Below are positions 35,956 to 44,499 of a stretch of DNA of 64,000 nt, one piece after another. Made by a program: the position numbers and the translations under genes. The notes under the pieces are model-generated. The model had not been told where the DNA came from. It ran no database searches and saw nothing but the letters and a program-made list of their open reading frames with translations. Numbering within the stretch: the first letter of the stretch is position 1; each line of letters begins with the position of its first letter. The DNA is from Pseudomonas sp. P5_109 (GTDB lineage: Bacteria; Pseudomonadota; Gammaproteobacteria; Pseudomonadales; Pseudomonadaceae): the NCBI RefSeq assembly GCF_034009455.1, contig NZ_CP125380.1, positions 2,397,001-2,461,000 on the forward strand. Direction: 5' to 3'.

Positions 35956-36148
35956 TGAGGATTTCGATTATCCGCTGGTCGAGAGGGAGGGGAATTAACG
36001 TAGAGTGCTCCAACGCGGGGTGTTCAAGAGCATCGGGTGCGAGGCGTGCACGATTGCATCGTTAATAGGGAGGAACGTTTTCCTCTTCGGGTATGAACCT
36101 CCACGTATCCGCCACATATCTCCAAGCAGAGCCCGTAAGAGACTGGCT

Positions 36149-36290
36149 CTAAATCTCTACCGCGGGTGGCAGTGAGCGCTCTTTCAGGTGGCTGAAGGCA
36201 TAACGGGTACGCAGGGCAGGGTCATAGGCGGGGAACGGCACGATTGCCCCTGCGCTGATTTCCTGCTCAAAAGTGCCTTCGCGGCGAGGA
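36149..36290 (-). pseudogene. C-terminal gene fragment of unknown family
   Basis: An open minus-strand stretch ends with YAFSHLKERSLPPAVEI and a stop at 36149-36151. Its reading frame runs into the integrase remnant on the other strand at about 36280, where homology changes. It has the look of a real C-terminus cut at its 5' end. I do not recognise the family. Confidence 0.25.
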
Positions 36291-36567
36291 TTTCTTGTGC
36301 CCGAGCTGGTTGCACGCCTCAGACCATCTTTCCACCAGACAATACGCTCGAATAGTCAAAGATTGGGTGGCAGCCATTGGCCTTGATCCAACCATGTACG
36401 GTACTCACACGCTTCGGAGAACCAAGGCTTCTTTGATCTATCGCAGGGCAAAGAACCTGAGGTCCGTCCAACTCTTACTAGGTCATACGAAGCTTGAAAG
36501 CACTGTTAGGTACCTGGGAGTCGAGGTCGATGATGCCTTGGAAATGGCGGAGCAGACGGAAGTCTGA
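36261..36567 (+). pseudogene. Tyrosine recombinase/integrase, C-terminal remnant
   Basis: About 100 residues of the catalytic half of a phage-type integrase. GTHTLRRTKA supplies the H-x-x-R pair, and LLGHTKLESTVRYLGV supplies the second histidine and the nucleophilic tyrosine. The first catalytic arginine and everything before it are missing. The frame is closed by a stop just upstream (about 36258) and no proper start with ribosome site exists. It is a dead fragment of an integrase that could have served the nearby att-like scar. Confidence 0.75.
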
Positions 36568-36686
36568 CCATTCATTGTGACGGTCGTGCTAGGCCGTCGC
36601 TACTCGTTCCACTATCGGTCAAATGTGCCTATAAAATCAGGGACCGATTCAGATCAGAGGGCAGCCTTAGACTGCACTGAGTGATC

Positions 36687-36914
36687 CTAAGACTGGCGTA
36701 TCCTCATTATGGAATCTGTGATGGCTTGAGCATTTGTGTCCAGCGTTTCCATGGCCGATATCGCATTAGCGGCAACACTGCCAACCCCATTTTCTAAAAG
36801 CCACTTGGTTATTTCTTCTATTGCTGCACCTAGGGCGTGTTGATTGTGGAGTAGCAATGTCAGAGCGTCAGCCGTCGCGATCTTGCAGTCTGAGCTATCT
36901 AGCATGACGGTCAT
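36687..36914 (-). CDS. Small hypothetical protein
   Basis: 75 residues, mainly helical (LTLLLHNQHALGAAIEEITKWL), acidic to neutral, without signal peptide. The type recalls small helical proteins common in Pseudomonas but I cannot name a family. No neighbour suggests a function. It lies between the integrase remnant and the IS1182 element. Confidence 0.45.
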   Translation of the reverse strand: MTVMLDSSDCKIATADALTLLLHNQHALGAAIEEITKWLLENGVGSVAANAISAMETLDTNAQAITDSIMRIRQS

Positions 36915-37096
36915 CCTTGAGAAATGTTGCCGGAAGCCTAGCTCATCTCACGCTGGCTGAGACTGGTGGCTAATTACCTAGTTCTATCTAGCTGTTTGCA
37001 TTCAACATTCACCTGAATTGCGCTTGCTCACGCTCCTAATTTTTGACCGGTAGAGGACGACCTAAAGTTGACTGTGGCGACAGGCAGAAATCGGCC

Positions 37097-38705
37097 GATT
37101 CTGTTGAAAAAGTAGCTCCCCTGTCTGGCCTGCGGCAAAATCTCTGCATTGGCCAGCAGGGAAGCACGCAGCATGATGGGACAGTTATCGAGTGGGCAGG
37201 AACGGCTGTTTTACTCGTTCAACCTTGAAGACCACATCCCCGCCAATCACCTTCTGCGTAGCATTGATCGGTGTCTCGATCTGAGCGACTTGCGCCATTA
37301 CCTCGCCGATTTTTACAGCCCAATTGGGCGTCCGTCGATTGACCCTGAGTTGATGATCCGCATGCTGATCGTGGGCTATTGCTACGGCATTCGCTCAGAG
37401 CGTCGGCTGTGCGAAGAAGCCCATTTGAACCTGGCGTATCGCTGGTTCTGCCGGTTAAGCCTTGAAGATGAAGTCCCCAATCACTCGACCTTTTCCAAAA
37501 ATAGGCACGGCCGTTTTCGGGACAGCGATTTGTTTCGCTGGCTGTTCAACGAAGTGCTGCGTCGTTGCATGGACGCCGGCCTGGTCAAGGGCGAAGGCTT
37601 TGCCGTGGACGCCAGCATCATCAAAGCGGATGCCAGCCGGCAGCGCGGTGTACCGGGTGATGAACCGGTCAACTGGAACGATCCGGCCCTGAGCACCCGC
37701 GCCGTGCGTGAGTATCTTGAGGCACTCGATGAAGAGGCTCTGGCCGAAACGCTACCGAAGCGCCTATCGCTGACTGATCCTCAAGCCCGCTGGACCGCAG
37801 CTCCAGGTGGCCCAGCGTTCTACGCTTATTCCACGAATTATCTGATCGATACCGAGCACGGCGTGATCATGGACGTGGAACCCACACCGGCTCATCGAAC
37901 CGCAGAAGTCGAGAGCACCAAGACGATGATCGAACGGGTCGAAGCGCAGTTCGACATCAAGCCGGAGCGCCTTATTGGCGACACCGCTTACGGCACCGCG
38001 CCGATGCTGGCCTGGATGGTGGAGGAAAAAGACATCGAGCCGCATGTGCCGGTGTGGGACAAAACCGAGCGCAAGAACAACAGTTTTTCGAGCAACGATT
38101 TCCACTGGAATGAAGAGGCTGAGGAATACCGCTGCCCGGCCGGAAACCCATTGCGCAGCGAATGGCGAGCCTTCAAAAATGAGCGTTCACACGTCACCAA
38201 AGCCAACACCATTATCTTCCGATCCCGGCAGACCGACTGCGTTGCCTGTCTGATGAAAGCCAAGTGCTGCCCGAACACTGCGTGCCGCAAGATCGCCCGC
38301 AGCGTCCATGAAGCCGCGCGCGATGTGGCTCGGCGAATCGCAGCGACACCTGGGTACGTGCGCTCTCGCCACGAACGTAAGAAGGTCGAAATGTTGTTTG
38401 CCCACCTCAAGCGCATCCTGAAATTGGATCGCCTGCGACTACGTGGCATGAGTGGCGCGACTGATGAATTCACGCTGGCCGCTGCGGTGCAGAACCTGCG
38501 ACGGCTGGCCAAATTTACATCTCAAGGGCCACCTGCCACGGGATAGGTGCGCCTGCACGAAGCAAAAAACCTCAAATTAACCCAATAACAGAGCAGCAAA
38601 GGTCAACGAAGAGCCGAGAAACCACTCGATGTGGTGAGTAGGTTCTCCGATGGTGGTCGTGCCTTAGTTCAGGCCAGCTGAAAATCCGACTTTTTCAACA
38701 GAATC
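37097..38705 (+). mobile_element. IS1182-family insertion sequence, complete
   Basis: Bounded by perfect 17-bp inverted repeats, GATTCTGTTGAAAAAGT at 37097-37113 and its complement at 38689-38705. It holds one uninterrupted transposase gene. I could not identify a target duplication. The element abuts an IS66 remnant at its right side. A second copy in the same direction, cut at the 3' side, is at 49268. Confidence 0.85.
37173..38546 (+). CDS. IS1182-family transposase
   Basis: DDE transposase of 457 residues. The N-terminal DUF772-type domain is FYSFNLEDHIPANHLLRSID and DFYSPIGRPSIDPELMIRML. The first aspartate lies in AVDASIIKADAS, the second in LIGDTAYGTAP, and the glutamate in RKKVEMLFAHLKRILKLD. 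A cysteine cluster (CVACLMKAKCCPNTACR) precedes the last motif, as usual in this family. The start at the ATG pair 37173 is better than the in-frame TTG at 37149. The gene is intact, so the element may still be active. Confidence 0.9.
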   Translation: MMGQLSSGQERLFYSFNLEDHIPANHLLRSIDRCLDLSDLRHYLADFYSPIGRPSIDPELMIRMLIVGYCYGIRSERRLCEEAHLNLAYRWFCRLSLEDEVPNHSTFSKNRHGRFRDSDLFRWLFNEVLRRCMDAGLVKGEGFAVDASIIKADASRQRGVPGDEPVNWNDPALSTRAVREYLEALDEEALAETLPKRLSLTDPQARWTAAPGGPAFYAYSTNYLIDTEHGVIMDVEPTPAHRTAEVESTKTMIERVEAQFDIKPERLIGDTAYGTAPMLAWMVEEKDIEPHVPVWDKTERKNNSFSSNDFHWNEEAEEYRCPAGNPLRSEWRAFKNERSHVTKANTIIFRSRQTDCVACLMKAKCCPNTACRKIARSVHEAARDVARRIAATPGYVRSRHERKKVEMLFAHLKRILKLDRLRLRGMSGATDEFTLAAAVQNLRRLAKFTSQGPPATG

Positions 38706-38722
38706 AACCCAAAGCAGACATT

Positions 38723-39022
38723 ATGTGTCTAGCAAATCCGGAGCAATTCACTGATGGGGAAATCAAATCCGGCCATGGGCTTTTTGGGCTTTCAAACTGG
38801 CTATTCCCGGGCTCCTTACGTAGCGGCAAAGGTGCGGCTGCGATTATCAGTTTGAACCAGTCGGCACGGCTTAACATCCATGAACCGTATGCGTATTTAA
38901 AGGGCGTGCTCACGCGCCTGCCGACGCAGCGGGTGAGTGAAGTCGATCAATTGTTGCCGCATAAGTGGCAACCGGTTTCATCACGCAAGGCGTGGTGTCG
39001 GACGCATAAACCTAGCCGATAG
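38723..39022 (+). pseudogene. IS66-family transposase (TnpC), C-terminal remnant
   Basis: The stretch NWLFPGSLRSGKGAAAIISL and QSARLNIHEPYAYLKGVLTR, ending in QLLPHKWQPV, is the well-known C-terminus of IS66 TnpC. The normal stop after this motif is lost and the frame runs on about 15 codons. The larger N-terminal part is absent; the IS1182 element begins where it should be. CACGCAAGG with CGGACG after it resembles the right end of the element. Confidence 0.8.
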
Positions 39023-39090
39023 CTGTGACAAAGGCGGTGTTTTTCACTTAAAAGTACGTGGACACCTTCGCCATTATCGCCAGGATTTCC

Positions 39091-39261
39091 ATGCGTCAGA
39101 GAACTTCTTGCCCCAAACCTTTTAAAGCCCAAGTCGTCCAAGAATACGTACAGCCGGACGTCTCAATGAAAAGCGTAGCTTTGCGCCGCAGAATAAGCGC
39201 CAACCTGATTTGAAAATGGATACCTGCCTATCGTGACCGCCAGACGCCGACGTTGCCCGCT
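39091..39261 (+). pseudogene. IS66-family TnpA-like gene, broken
   Basis: Begins MRQRTSCPKPFKAQVVQEYV and continues QPDVSMKSVALRRRISANLI, a typical first gene of IS66-type elements. An in-frame TGA at 39211 stops it; the frame behind the stop still reads KWIPAYRDRQ, as expected for the family. The end is about 39260. This suggests a second IS66-like element that starts here. Confidence 0.65.
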
Positions 39262-39307
39262 TGGTGCTACGGTGATGGCTTTTTAGCAACCAATTCGAGA
39301 TATCCAT

Positions 39308-40069
39308 ATGAAACCCAATCCGACAATCGATAACGTATTACGCGTCGCGTTGGTTACAGGATCCACTTCCGGTATCGGCGCAGCCATTGCACGTGTACTA
39401 AGCCGTGCAGGCTATGCGGTGGTGCTCCATTCGCGAAATTCTGCGGATGCGGGACGCGCAATGGTTGCCGAAATGAAGCAGGCTATTTACGTGCAAGCTG
39501 ATCTTGCTTTCGAAGCTGACAGGGTCAGGCTTATTAACGAGGCGATCGCCGCGTGGGGGCAGCTCGACGTATTGGTCAATAACGCCGGTATTAGCAGAGT
39601 CATTCCGCACTGCGACCTTGCCTCGGCCAACTCGACGGTGTGGCACGAACTTAACGAGGTTAATGTCGTGGCGCCGTTCCACCTAGTCGCATTGGCCGAG
39701 TCGGCATTACGCGATGCCGCCCGTGACCGTCGAGCAGGTTGCGTCGTAAACATCAGTTCGCATGCCGGTATCCGTCCTAAGGGTGCATCGATTCCCTATG
39801 CGGTAAGCAAAGCTGCGCTTAATCACATGACCCGCTTGCTCGCGGTATCGCTGGGGCCAGAAATTCGCGTAAACGCTGTGGCGCCTGGCTTGGTCGACAC
39901 GCCTCTGACCGCAGAGTGGACAGGTGCTCAAGAGTTGTGGCGAACTCGTGCACCTATGCGCAGGGCCGCTAGCCCAGACGACATCGCAAAAGCTGTTGTA
40001 ATGCTGGTCGAGTCGGACTACTTAACCGGCGAGATACTCCTCTCAGACGGCGGGTTGAATCTGACCTAG
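39308..40069 (+). CDS. SDR oxidoreductase carried between IS66 remnants
   Basis: SDR of 253 residues with TGSTSGIG near residue 18, NNAG, Ser in NISSHAG, the YAVSK active site and the C-terminal [12 protein letters not shown] tail. It is intact while the surrounding transposase genes are broken. An IS66-like head (39091) stands before it and an IS66 TnpC tail (40175-40228) after it on the same strand. It is therefore probably cargo or a passenger. The substrate is unknown; members of this type reduce 3-oxoacyl thioesters or sugars. Confidence 0.82.
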   Translation: MKPNPTIDNVLRVALVTGSTSGIGAAIARVLSRAGYAVVLHSRNSADAGRAMVAEMKQAIYVQADLAFEADRVRLINEAIAAWGQLDVLVNNAGISRVIPHCDLASANSTVWHELNEVNVVAPFHLVALAESALRDAARDRRAGCVVNISSHAGIRPKGASIPYAVSKAALNHMTRLLAVSLGPEIRVNAVAPGLVDTPLTAEWTGAQELWRTRAPMRRAASPDDIAKAVVMLVESDYLTGEILLSDGGLNLT

Positions 40070-40174
40070 GTTTAGCGTGCTCCGGTGTAGCAGGTGAGAA
40101 GACGAGTCACTCTGTTTCGCCGACTCGCCCAAAGGACGGATACCATAGCTTTTCAGGGCGGGCTAGAGGACACC

Positions 40175-40228
40175 GCCGGACGGATACAGATTACCGAGTT
40201 GCTGCCGCATAGATGGGCGCCCGTTTAA
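40175..40228 (+). pseudogene. Second IS66 TnpC tail
   Basis: Only the final residues QITELLPHRWAPV before a stop remain. They match the last residues of IS66 TnpC and those of the remnant at 38723-39022. A CACGCAAGG...CGGACG stretch follows, as at the first remnant, consistent with an IS66 right end. Confidence 0.7.
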
Positions 40229-40301
40229 CCACGCAAGGTCTGTTGGGCGGACGTTTGCTGTCCAGGGCCTGGCCAGAAGGCTTTAGAAAATGCATAAGGG
40301 G

Positions 40302-40329
40302 ACTTGAAACTTGAAACTTGAAACTTGAA
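40302..40329. repeat. Heptamer tandem repeat, four copies
   Basis: ACTTGAA is repeated four times without error. It lies about 40 bases after the end of the minus-strand MerR gene. A repeat of this kind can change length by slippage, but it is outside a coding frame. Confidence 0.85.
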
Positions 40330-40365
40330 GCAGGCTGCAGCTTCCGCTCTCTAGATGCTGACCGT

Positions 40366-40755
40366 TCAGTTGGAAGAGTTGTTCAACTGCTGAAGCTCAA
40401 GTTGTTTGGCAGCACTGGCTTCGAGGTTTGCACGCTCTTCATCCAGATACCGATAAATACTTTGGAGGTTGGCGATTTTCTGTTTGATTTCCGCCATCTT
40501 CTTTTCAATTAGCTTGGCGCCGTCAGCACAATCGATCAGCTTGTTCCGTTGCGCATCCAGAATCTCGCCTATTTCCCCCAGGGAAAACCCCATGCTTTGC
40601 GCGCGCTGGATAAAGTCCAGATCCTGCAGAGTTTGCGCTGTGTAATCGCGATAGTTGTTAGTTCGCCGCTGTGGTGAGATCAGGCCGATTTGCTCGTAGT
40701 AACGTAGCGTATGGCGGCTGGCACCGCTGCGGGCCTCGAGTTCGCCGATTTTCAT
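40366..40755 (-). CDS. MerR-family transcriptional regulator
   Basis: 129 residues. The winged helix is at residues 1-70 (KIGELEARSGASRHTLRYYEQIGLIS, QTLQDLDFIQRAQSMGFSLGEIGEIL). A coiled coil follows (KLIEKKMAEIKQKIANLQSIY). There is one cysteine in the C-terminal part (LIDCADG), so metal or redox sensing through several cysteines is not supported. It is divergent from the epimerase-like gene, 75 bases apart, which is the usual arrangement for a MerR protein and its target. Confidence 0.88.
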   Translation of the reverse strand: MKIGELEARSGASRHTLRYYEQIGLISPQRRTNNYRDYTAQTLQDLDFIQRAQSMGFSLGEIGEILDAQRNKLIDCADGAKLIEKKMAEIKQKIANLQSIYRYLDEERANLEASAAKQLELQQLNNSSN

Positions 40756-40829
40756 GAAAACACCGCTTGACCATAGAGTTGGGTTGATAGTTTACGCTTG
40801 GTTCCTCACCTTAAACAAGGAACAGGGAA

Positions 40830-41909
40830 ATGAGCGTGGAGTGCTTTGTCACGGGGGGTACCGGTTTCATCGGTCAACATTTGGTGGCGAACCTGAGTGC
40901 AAAAGGTCACACCATTCGGGTGTTGATGCGTCGCCCGGAGCGACTAGCTGCACTGCGTGAGCAAGTCGACAATTTGGGAGGGTGTGCAACCCGGGTATTT
41001 GCCGTAGCTGGCGATCTGGAACGGGACAACCTCGGGCTGAGTCTTGCTGACCGAGAAGTACTAAGGCACGCCAGCGTCGTATTCCACCTGGGCGCCCACT
41101 TCGCATGGGGGCTTTCAGTGGAGCATTCTCGTGCGGTAAATGTGGAAGGGGCAAAGCGCGTGGCGCTGTTGGCGGCTGAGCAAAAAAGCCGGCTAGTGAT
41201 GATCGGCGGCTACATGCTGAAAAATCATGAACATCTGCAACGCATCGGAATTGATCCTCGTTATCCGGAGCTGACGAATTGGCCTGCCGTCTACCGACAT
41301 GTCGGTGGTTACGAGGGGAGCAAGCTGGAGGCGCATTTTGCGACCCTGGAGGTCATGTCCACCAAGGGCGGGGAGATTACCGTTGTCCACCCCGCGACGG
41401 TTTGTGGCCACAGCCGCACTGGGCATATCCTTGACGGTCAGCCGCTGGTGGAGCTGATACGAAACCTTGTGCAGAGAAAGCTGACTGCAGTGCCCGGTAC
41501 CGCCGAGCACTGGCTGCCACTGGTCACCGTGGATTACCTGGTTGAGCTGGTGGCGGTTTGTGCTTTTGATCCTGCCATGGTGGGCCAGGAACTGCTGGCG
41601 CTTGATGACCAAACACCGAACTTGCGAGAACTCCTGGTACAGGTGGCACAACCTTTGGGCTTAAAGTCTCCCAAGCATTACATTTCACTCCGATTGTTGA
41701 AGTTGCTACTGAGTATTCCTCCCGTCGCGCGGTTTTTGAATACAAAACCCGAAGCCTTGGACTTTATCCAGACCACTCGTTTTGATACAGCGGCGGTCGA
41801 GCAATTTGCCAATATGCATGGAATATCCAAACCGGATATACGTCAGTCTTTGCAGCACACTGCAATGTTCGTCAACTCAAATTGCATAGCCAAGGGCCAG
41901 GCCCTCTGA
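40830..41909 (+). CDS. NAD-dependent epimerase/dehydratase-like protein
   Basis: Extended SDR of 359 residues. The nucleotide motif TGGTGFIG is near residue 8 and the YxxxK active site is in YEGSKLEAH. The region HPATVCGHSRTGHI resembles the substrate loop of dihydroflavonol-reductase-like SDRs. It probably reduces a carbonyl in an aldehyde or ketone. It is divergent from the MerR gene and is followed by a DMT transporter gene. Confidence 0.82.
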   Translation: MSVECFVTGGTGFIGQHLVANLSAKGHTIRVLMRRPERLAALREQVDNLGGCATRVFAVAGDLERDNLGLSLADREVLRHASVVFHLGAHFAWGLSVEHSRAVNVEGAKRVALLAAEQKSRLVMIGGYMLKNHEHLQRIGIDPRYPELTNWPAVYRHVGGYEGSKLEAHFATLEVMSTKGGEITVVHPATVCGHSRTGHILDGQPLVELIRNLVQRKLTAVPGTAEHWLPLVTVDYLVELVAVCAFDPAMVGQELLALDDQTPNLRELLVQVAQPLGLKSPKHYISLRLLKLLLSIPPVARFLNTKPEALDFIQTTRFDTAAVEQFANMHGISKPDIRQSLQHTAMFVNSNCIAKGQAL

Positions 41910-42076
41910 CTTCTCCCTTGGCGGCGACAAGAAGGCGAATGGCATCCTACTGGACGATCCAGCTTATGCCACAATAAATACTGGGGTCGATGGGATCTTC
42001 GTATCCTCAAACTTTGCGCCGTCGATGTAGGGCGGCATTCTATCGAACGACAATTCAGCGACAGGGATCGTCATCA

Positions 42077-42976
42077 ATGCAATCTACTTTCAGCAAAGGC
42101 GTCATATTTGCACTCTCCGCTGCGGCACTGAACGCTACGATCGGTGTACTCAGCAAAGTACTCATGAGTAATGGTTTCACCGCTAGCAGTGTCGCTGTCA
42201 TCAAGACCGTACTGGGATGCGTGCTGCTCTCGATCTTATTATTTGTCCTCAAGCGCCCGGCGGCGTCGACCAAATGGACTCAGGCGGCTATCTGCGCATT
42301 CCTTGGCATCTTTGTGCTGTTCCATTTCGAAACGTCCGCCTATCGACACTACGCTGCGGCAGGTGTGGTGGTGGTGCTGATGGCCAGTGCCTCAATTTCC
42401 TCGATCATTCTGGGGCGCATTTTTCTCAAAGATGCCATCACCGCGAACGCGACCGTGGGCGCCGCACTGGCTATCGCCGGGATCGCGGTGATCTTCGGCG
42501 CCGACCTGCAGCAGGGCTTTACCCTGCAAGGTGCTGCGCTAGCCTCCATGGCCGGCTGCGGCTATGGGGCGTTTTCGGTTGCCATGAAGCGGATGGGCGT
42601 GTCGGGGGGACTGCACTTCACCCGACAATTGTTGTTCTTTGGCAGCCTGTACCTGCTGATGCCGGCCGCGGCCGATGATTTCGTGATCGGCGAGCTGTCG
42701 CCGCTGGCGATCGCCGCGCTGCTGGCGCTGGCCGCGCTGCCGACAATCCTGGGCTTCTTCTGCACCACCAAGGCCATCGAGTATCTCAAGCCATCCCAAG
42801 TGCAGGCGCTGGAACTGACCGAGCCGCTGTTCGCCGCCCTGCTGGCGTTTGTGGCGCTCAATGAAGTACCGCGCGAAAGCCTGTACGCGGGAGCGGCACT
42901 GATCATCGTCGGCCTGTGTTTCTCCAATGAACTAATCCGCTTGGGCAGCAAAGCATCCGTACCTTCGACCGAGTGA
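42077..42976 (+). CDS. EamA/DMT-family transporter
   Basis: Membrane protein of 299 residues with about ten hydrophobic segments in two EamA repeats (GVIFALSAAALNATIGVLSK, QGAALASMAGCGYGAFSVAM). Members export amino acids, metabolites or antimetabolites. The ATG at 42077 follows AGGGA by about 10 bases; the longer open frame from 41990 is polar and unlikely. It may be the export partner of the epimerase-like enzyme upstream. Confidence 0.85.
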   Translation: MQSTFSKGVIFALSAAALNATIGVLSKVLMSNGFTASSVAVIKTVLGCVLLSILLFVLKRPAASTKWTQAAICAFLGIFVLFHFETSAYRHYAAAGVVVVLMASASISSIILGRIFLKDAITANATVGAALAIAGIAVIFGADLQQGFTLQGAALASMAGCGYGAFSVAMKRMGVSGGLHFTRQLLFFGSLYLLMPAAADDFVIGELSPLAIAALLALAALPTILGFFCTTKAIEYLKPSQVQALELTEPLFAALLAFVALNEVPRESLYAGAALIIVGLCFSNELIRLGSKASVPSTE

Positions 42977-43080
42977 GCTATTTTCGGATCCTGATTACTT
43001 TAGCAACCAGTGGTTTTTAAGTGTTTTGAGCTACTGACCGCTTCTGGCCGTTCTCTGCCGATCATGGTTACAAAGCGTGC

Positions 43081-43166
43081 TGGTCAAATCCGATGCAATC
43101 GGTGGTCAGAACGAATGCAAATGACTGGTCAGGTCGAATGCAAGCGGGTGATCAAGTAGAGTGCAA
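43081..43166. repeat. Four-copy array TGGTCA-N6-ATGCAA, IS21-like end
   Basis: Units start at 43081, 43103, 43126 and 43149, with spacings of 22, 23 and 23 bases, about two helical turns. The last unit is varied (TGATCA...GTGCAA). Multiple short repeats at the end are known for IS21-family elements, where the transposase binds. No IS21 gene is nearby, so it may be a relic end. Confidence 0.6.
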
Positions 43167-43211
43167 TTTCGCAGCTGAATATCGGATTAGTGTTGTGGGG
43201 ACTTGTAAGGG

Positions 43212-43469
43212 GTGATGATGGGGCTCAACAAACCAGTGCAGGACCTGAAGCGCGATCTGCAGGGTGTCGCCTCTGATCTGAAGTGGTCGGCCGTGGAGTT
43301 AGTTCGGATTGCCGAGCGGCTAAGCCACGCAGGTAATGGACCAGACGCTGAGGCGCTTCGAAGGATGATCACAATCTTCCAGCAAGGTGAGAATCGGTTA
43401 GATGGCTGGATTAAAGAAATCGGTGCAGGCCAGGTAGTCCCGCCGGCGAAGGCTGACCACTGCCAATGA
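43212..43469 (+). CDS. Small helical protein, tandem family member 1
   Basis: 85 residues. It begins MGLNKPVQDLKRDLQGVASD, closely like the next gene (MALNKPNQELRRDLKAAAYS). Predicted helical hairpin with no signal peptide. I do not recognise a family. It lies between the IS21-like array and its own relatives. Confidence 0.6.
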   Translation: MMMGLNKPVQDLKRDLQGVASDLKWSAVELVRIAERLSHAGNGPDAEALRRMITIFQQGENRLDGWIKEIGAGQVVPPAKADHCQ

Positions 43470-43497
43470 TCGCGGAAGGGATTGGCAGGAGGTTGTC

Positions 43498-43722
43498 ATG
43501 GCACTTAACAAACCCAATCAAGAGTTACGCCGCGACTTGAAAGCCGCTGCATATTCCCTCGAAGAAGCTGCCCTGGAAATGTTCAGGCTTGCAAAACAGC
43601 GCGGGGATACAGAGCTTCTGGAGGCAATGGAGACGATCGAAAAGCTGCATGAGCAAGCTGATCGGCTGACTGCTTACACAGATGAGGTGAAGGCGGGAAG
43701 GATTGTCCGGAAGGCTGAATAG
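43498..43722 (+). CDS. Small helical protein, tandem family member 2
   Basis: 74 residues, helical, sharing the N-terminal LNKPNQELRRDL pattern with the gene before it and ending EVKAGRIVRKAE. AGGAGG lies before the ATG. The gap to its neighbour is only 28 bases, so they may be one unit. The function is unknown. Confidence 0.65.
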   Translation: MALNKPNQELRRDLKAAAYSLEEAALEMFRLAKQRGDTELLEAMETIEKLHEQADRLTAYTDEVKAGRIVRKAE

Positions 43723-43792
43723 CCATGCGTTCTGGCGGGCGTATTCGCGCTAGATCCTGAAATACAAGCAATGCCCTGCAAACGGTTACTCA

Positions 43793-43996
43793 ATGAAGAA
43801 GAAGCTGACGGACAGTAAAGCAGCAGTGACTGCTGCTGAAATTGAGCGTTCTATCCAAGCTCTGAACAAAATGGCTGAACGCCTATGGGGGGATGGCCGG
43901 GAAGCCGAGGCGAAAGCTCTCCTCGATGCCTTGGACGCGTTAAACCGGGCGCTTGATCGGATCAGGACTGGAGAGAGTCGCAGGGTTCTCCATTGA
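43793..43996 (+). CDS. Small helical protein, tandem family member 3
   Basis: 67 residues, helical (ERSIQALNKMAERLWGDGRE, LLDALDALNRALDRI). It looks like a more distant relative of the two genes before it, in size and in a similar helical pattern. Start codon after an AT-poor gap without a strong ribosome site. Function unknown. Confidence 0.5.
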   Translation: MKKKLTDSKAAVTAAEIERSIQALNKMAERLWGDGREAEAKALLDALDALNRALDRIRTGESRRVLH

Positions 43997-44020
43997 ACGG
44001 CACAAATTAGCTGGCGGGTT

Positions 44021-44059
44021 ATGAAGGCGAGAAGGATTGTGCGGGGGAAGGCGGAGTAG
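44021..44059 (+). pseudogene. 3' remnant of a fourth small-protein copy
   Basis: MKARRIVRGKAE before a stop repeats the end KAGRIVRKAE of the gene at 43498-43722. Its preceding part is not recognisable. This points to a degraded additional copy in the tandem family. Confidence 0.55.
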
Positions 44060-44134
44060 GCGCGTGGTATGACGGCGAGATGTTGTAGCGGCCTGGCGGT
44101 CGTACCGATGTAACTCAAATGCCCGGTTCAGAGC

Positions 44135-44458
44135 TTACCGCCAATACTTTGGGTCGCTCTTTAACTTTTCTCGCTCAAGGCGGCGAAGCTCCTCCAAACC
44201 CTTGGATCTACTCTTGATCTCGGTCCACGCCTGCGCGAATACCGGTAGATTCAAGTTCGCTTCAATTTCCTCCAACCAACTTTGCCATACATCCGAAACA
44301 ATGCGTCCACGTGCTCGGAGCGAAACTTGCTCGTTGATCAGATCAACATATCGATACAGTTCGTCGAAGGCCTCTTCATATTCGTCGTCGTTTAAGCACT
44401 CGCCCATTAAAGCTTTCTTCGACAGTTCACCGGCCAATTCGCGATATTCCTTCCCCAA
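44135..44458 (-). CDS. Small protein downstream of SF1 helicase
   Basis: About 107 residues, helical and highly charged (NDDEYEEAFDELYRYVDLIN, RLEREKLKSDPKYWR). No catalytic motif. The open frame runs back to a stop overlapping the helicase end without an ATG, so a TTG/GTG-type start or translational re-initiation after the helicase stop (44500) is likely. It is on the same strand and directly downstream, which makes it a candidate partner. I do not recognise the family. Confidence 0.5.
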   Translation of the reverse strand: MGKEYRELAGELSKKALMGECLNDDEYEEAFDELYRYVDLINEQVSLRARGRIVSDVWQSWLEEIEANLNLPVFAQAWTEIKSRSKGLEELRRLEREKLKSDPKYWR

Positions 44459-44499
44459 GGCGTCTTCGAATTGCAGCTGCGCGATCTCACGACTGGTCT

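Noticed and set aside
35925..36000. 3' end of an integrase gene on the minus strand at the att scar
   Set aside because: The open frame is short and the family match is too weak to list as a gene; noted under the 12-bp repeat only.
36149..36344. A 65-codon minus-strand gene over the integrase remnant
   Set aside because: Its first part only mirrors the integrase on the other strand. Only the last about 45 codons could be a real fragment.
43081..43166. CRISPR array
   Set aside because: The unit is only 18 bases with conserved 6-base blocks and 4-5 base gaps; there are no spacers of proper length and no cas genes.
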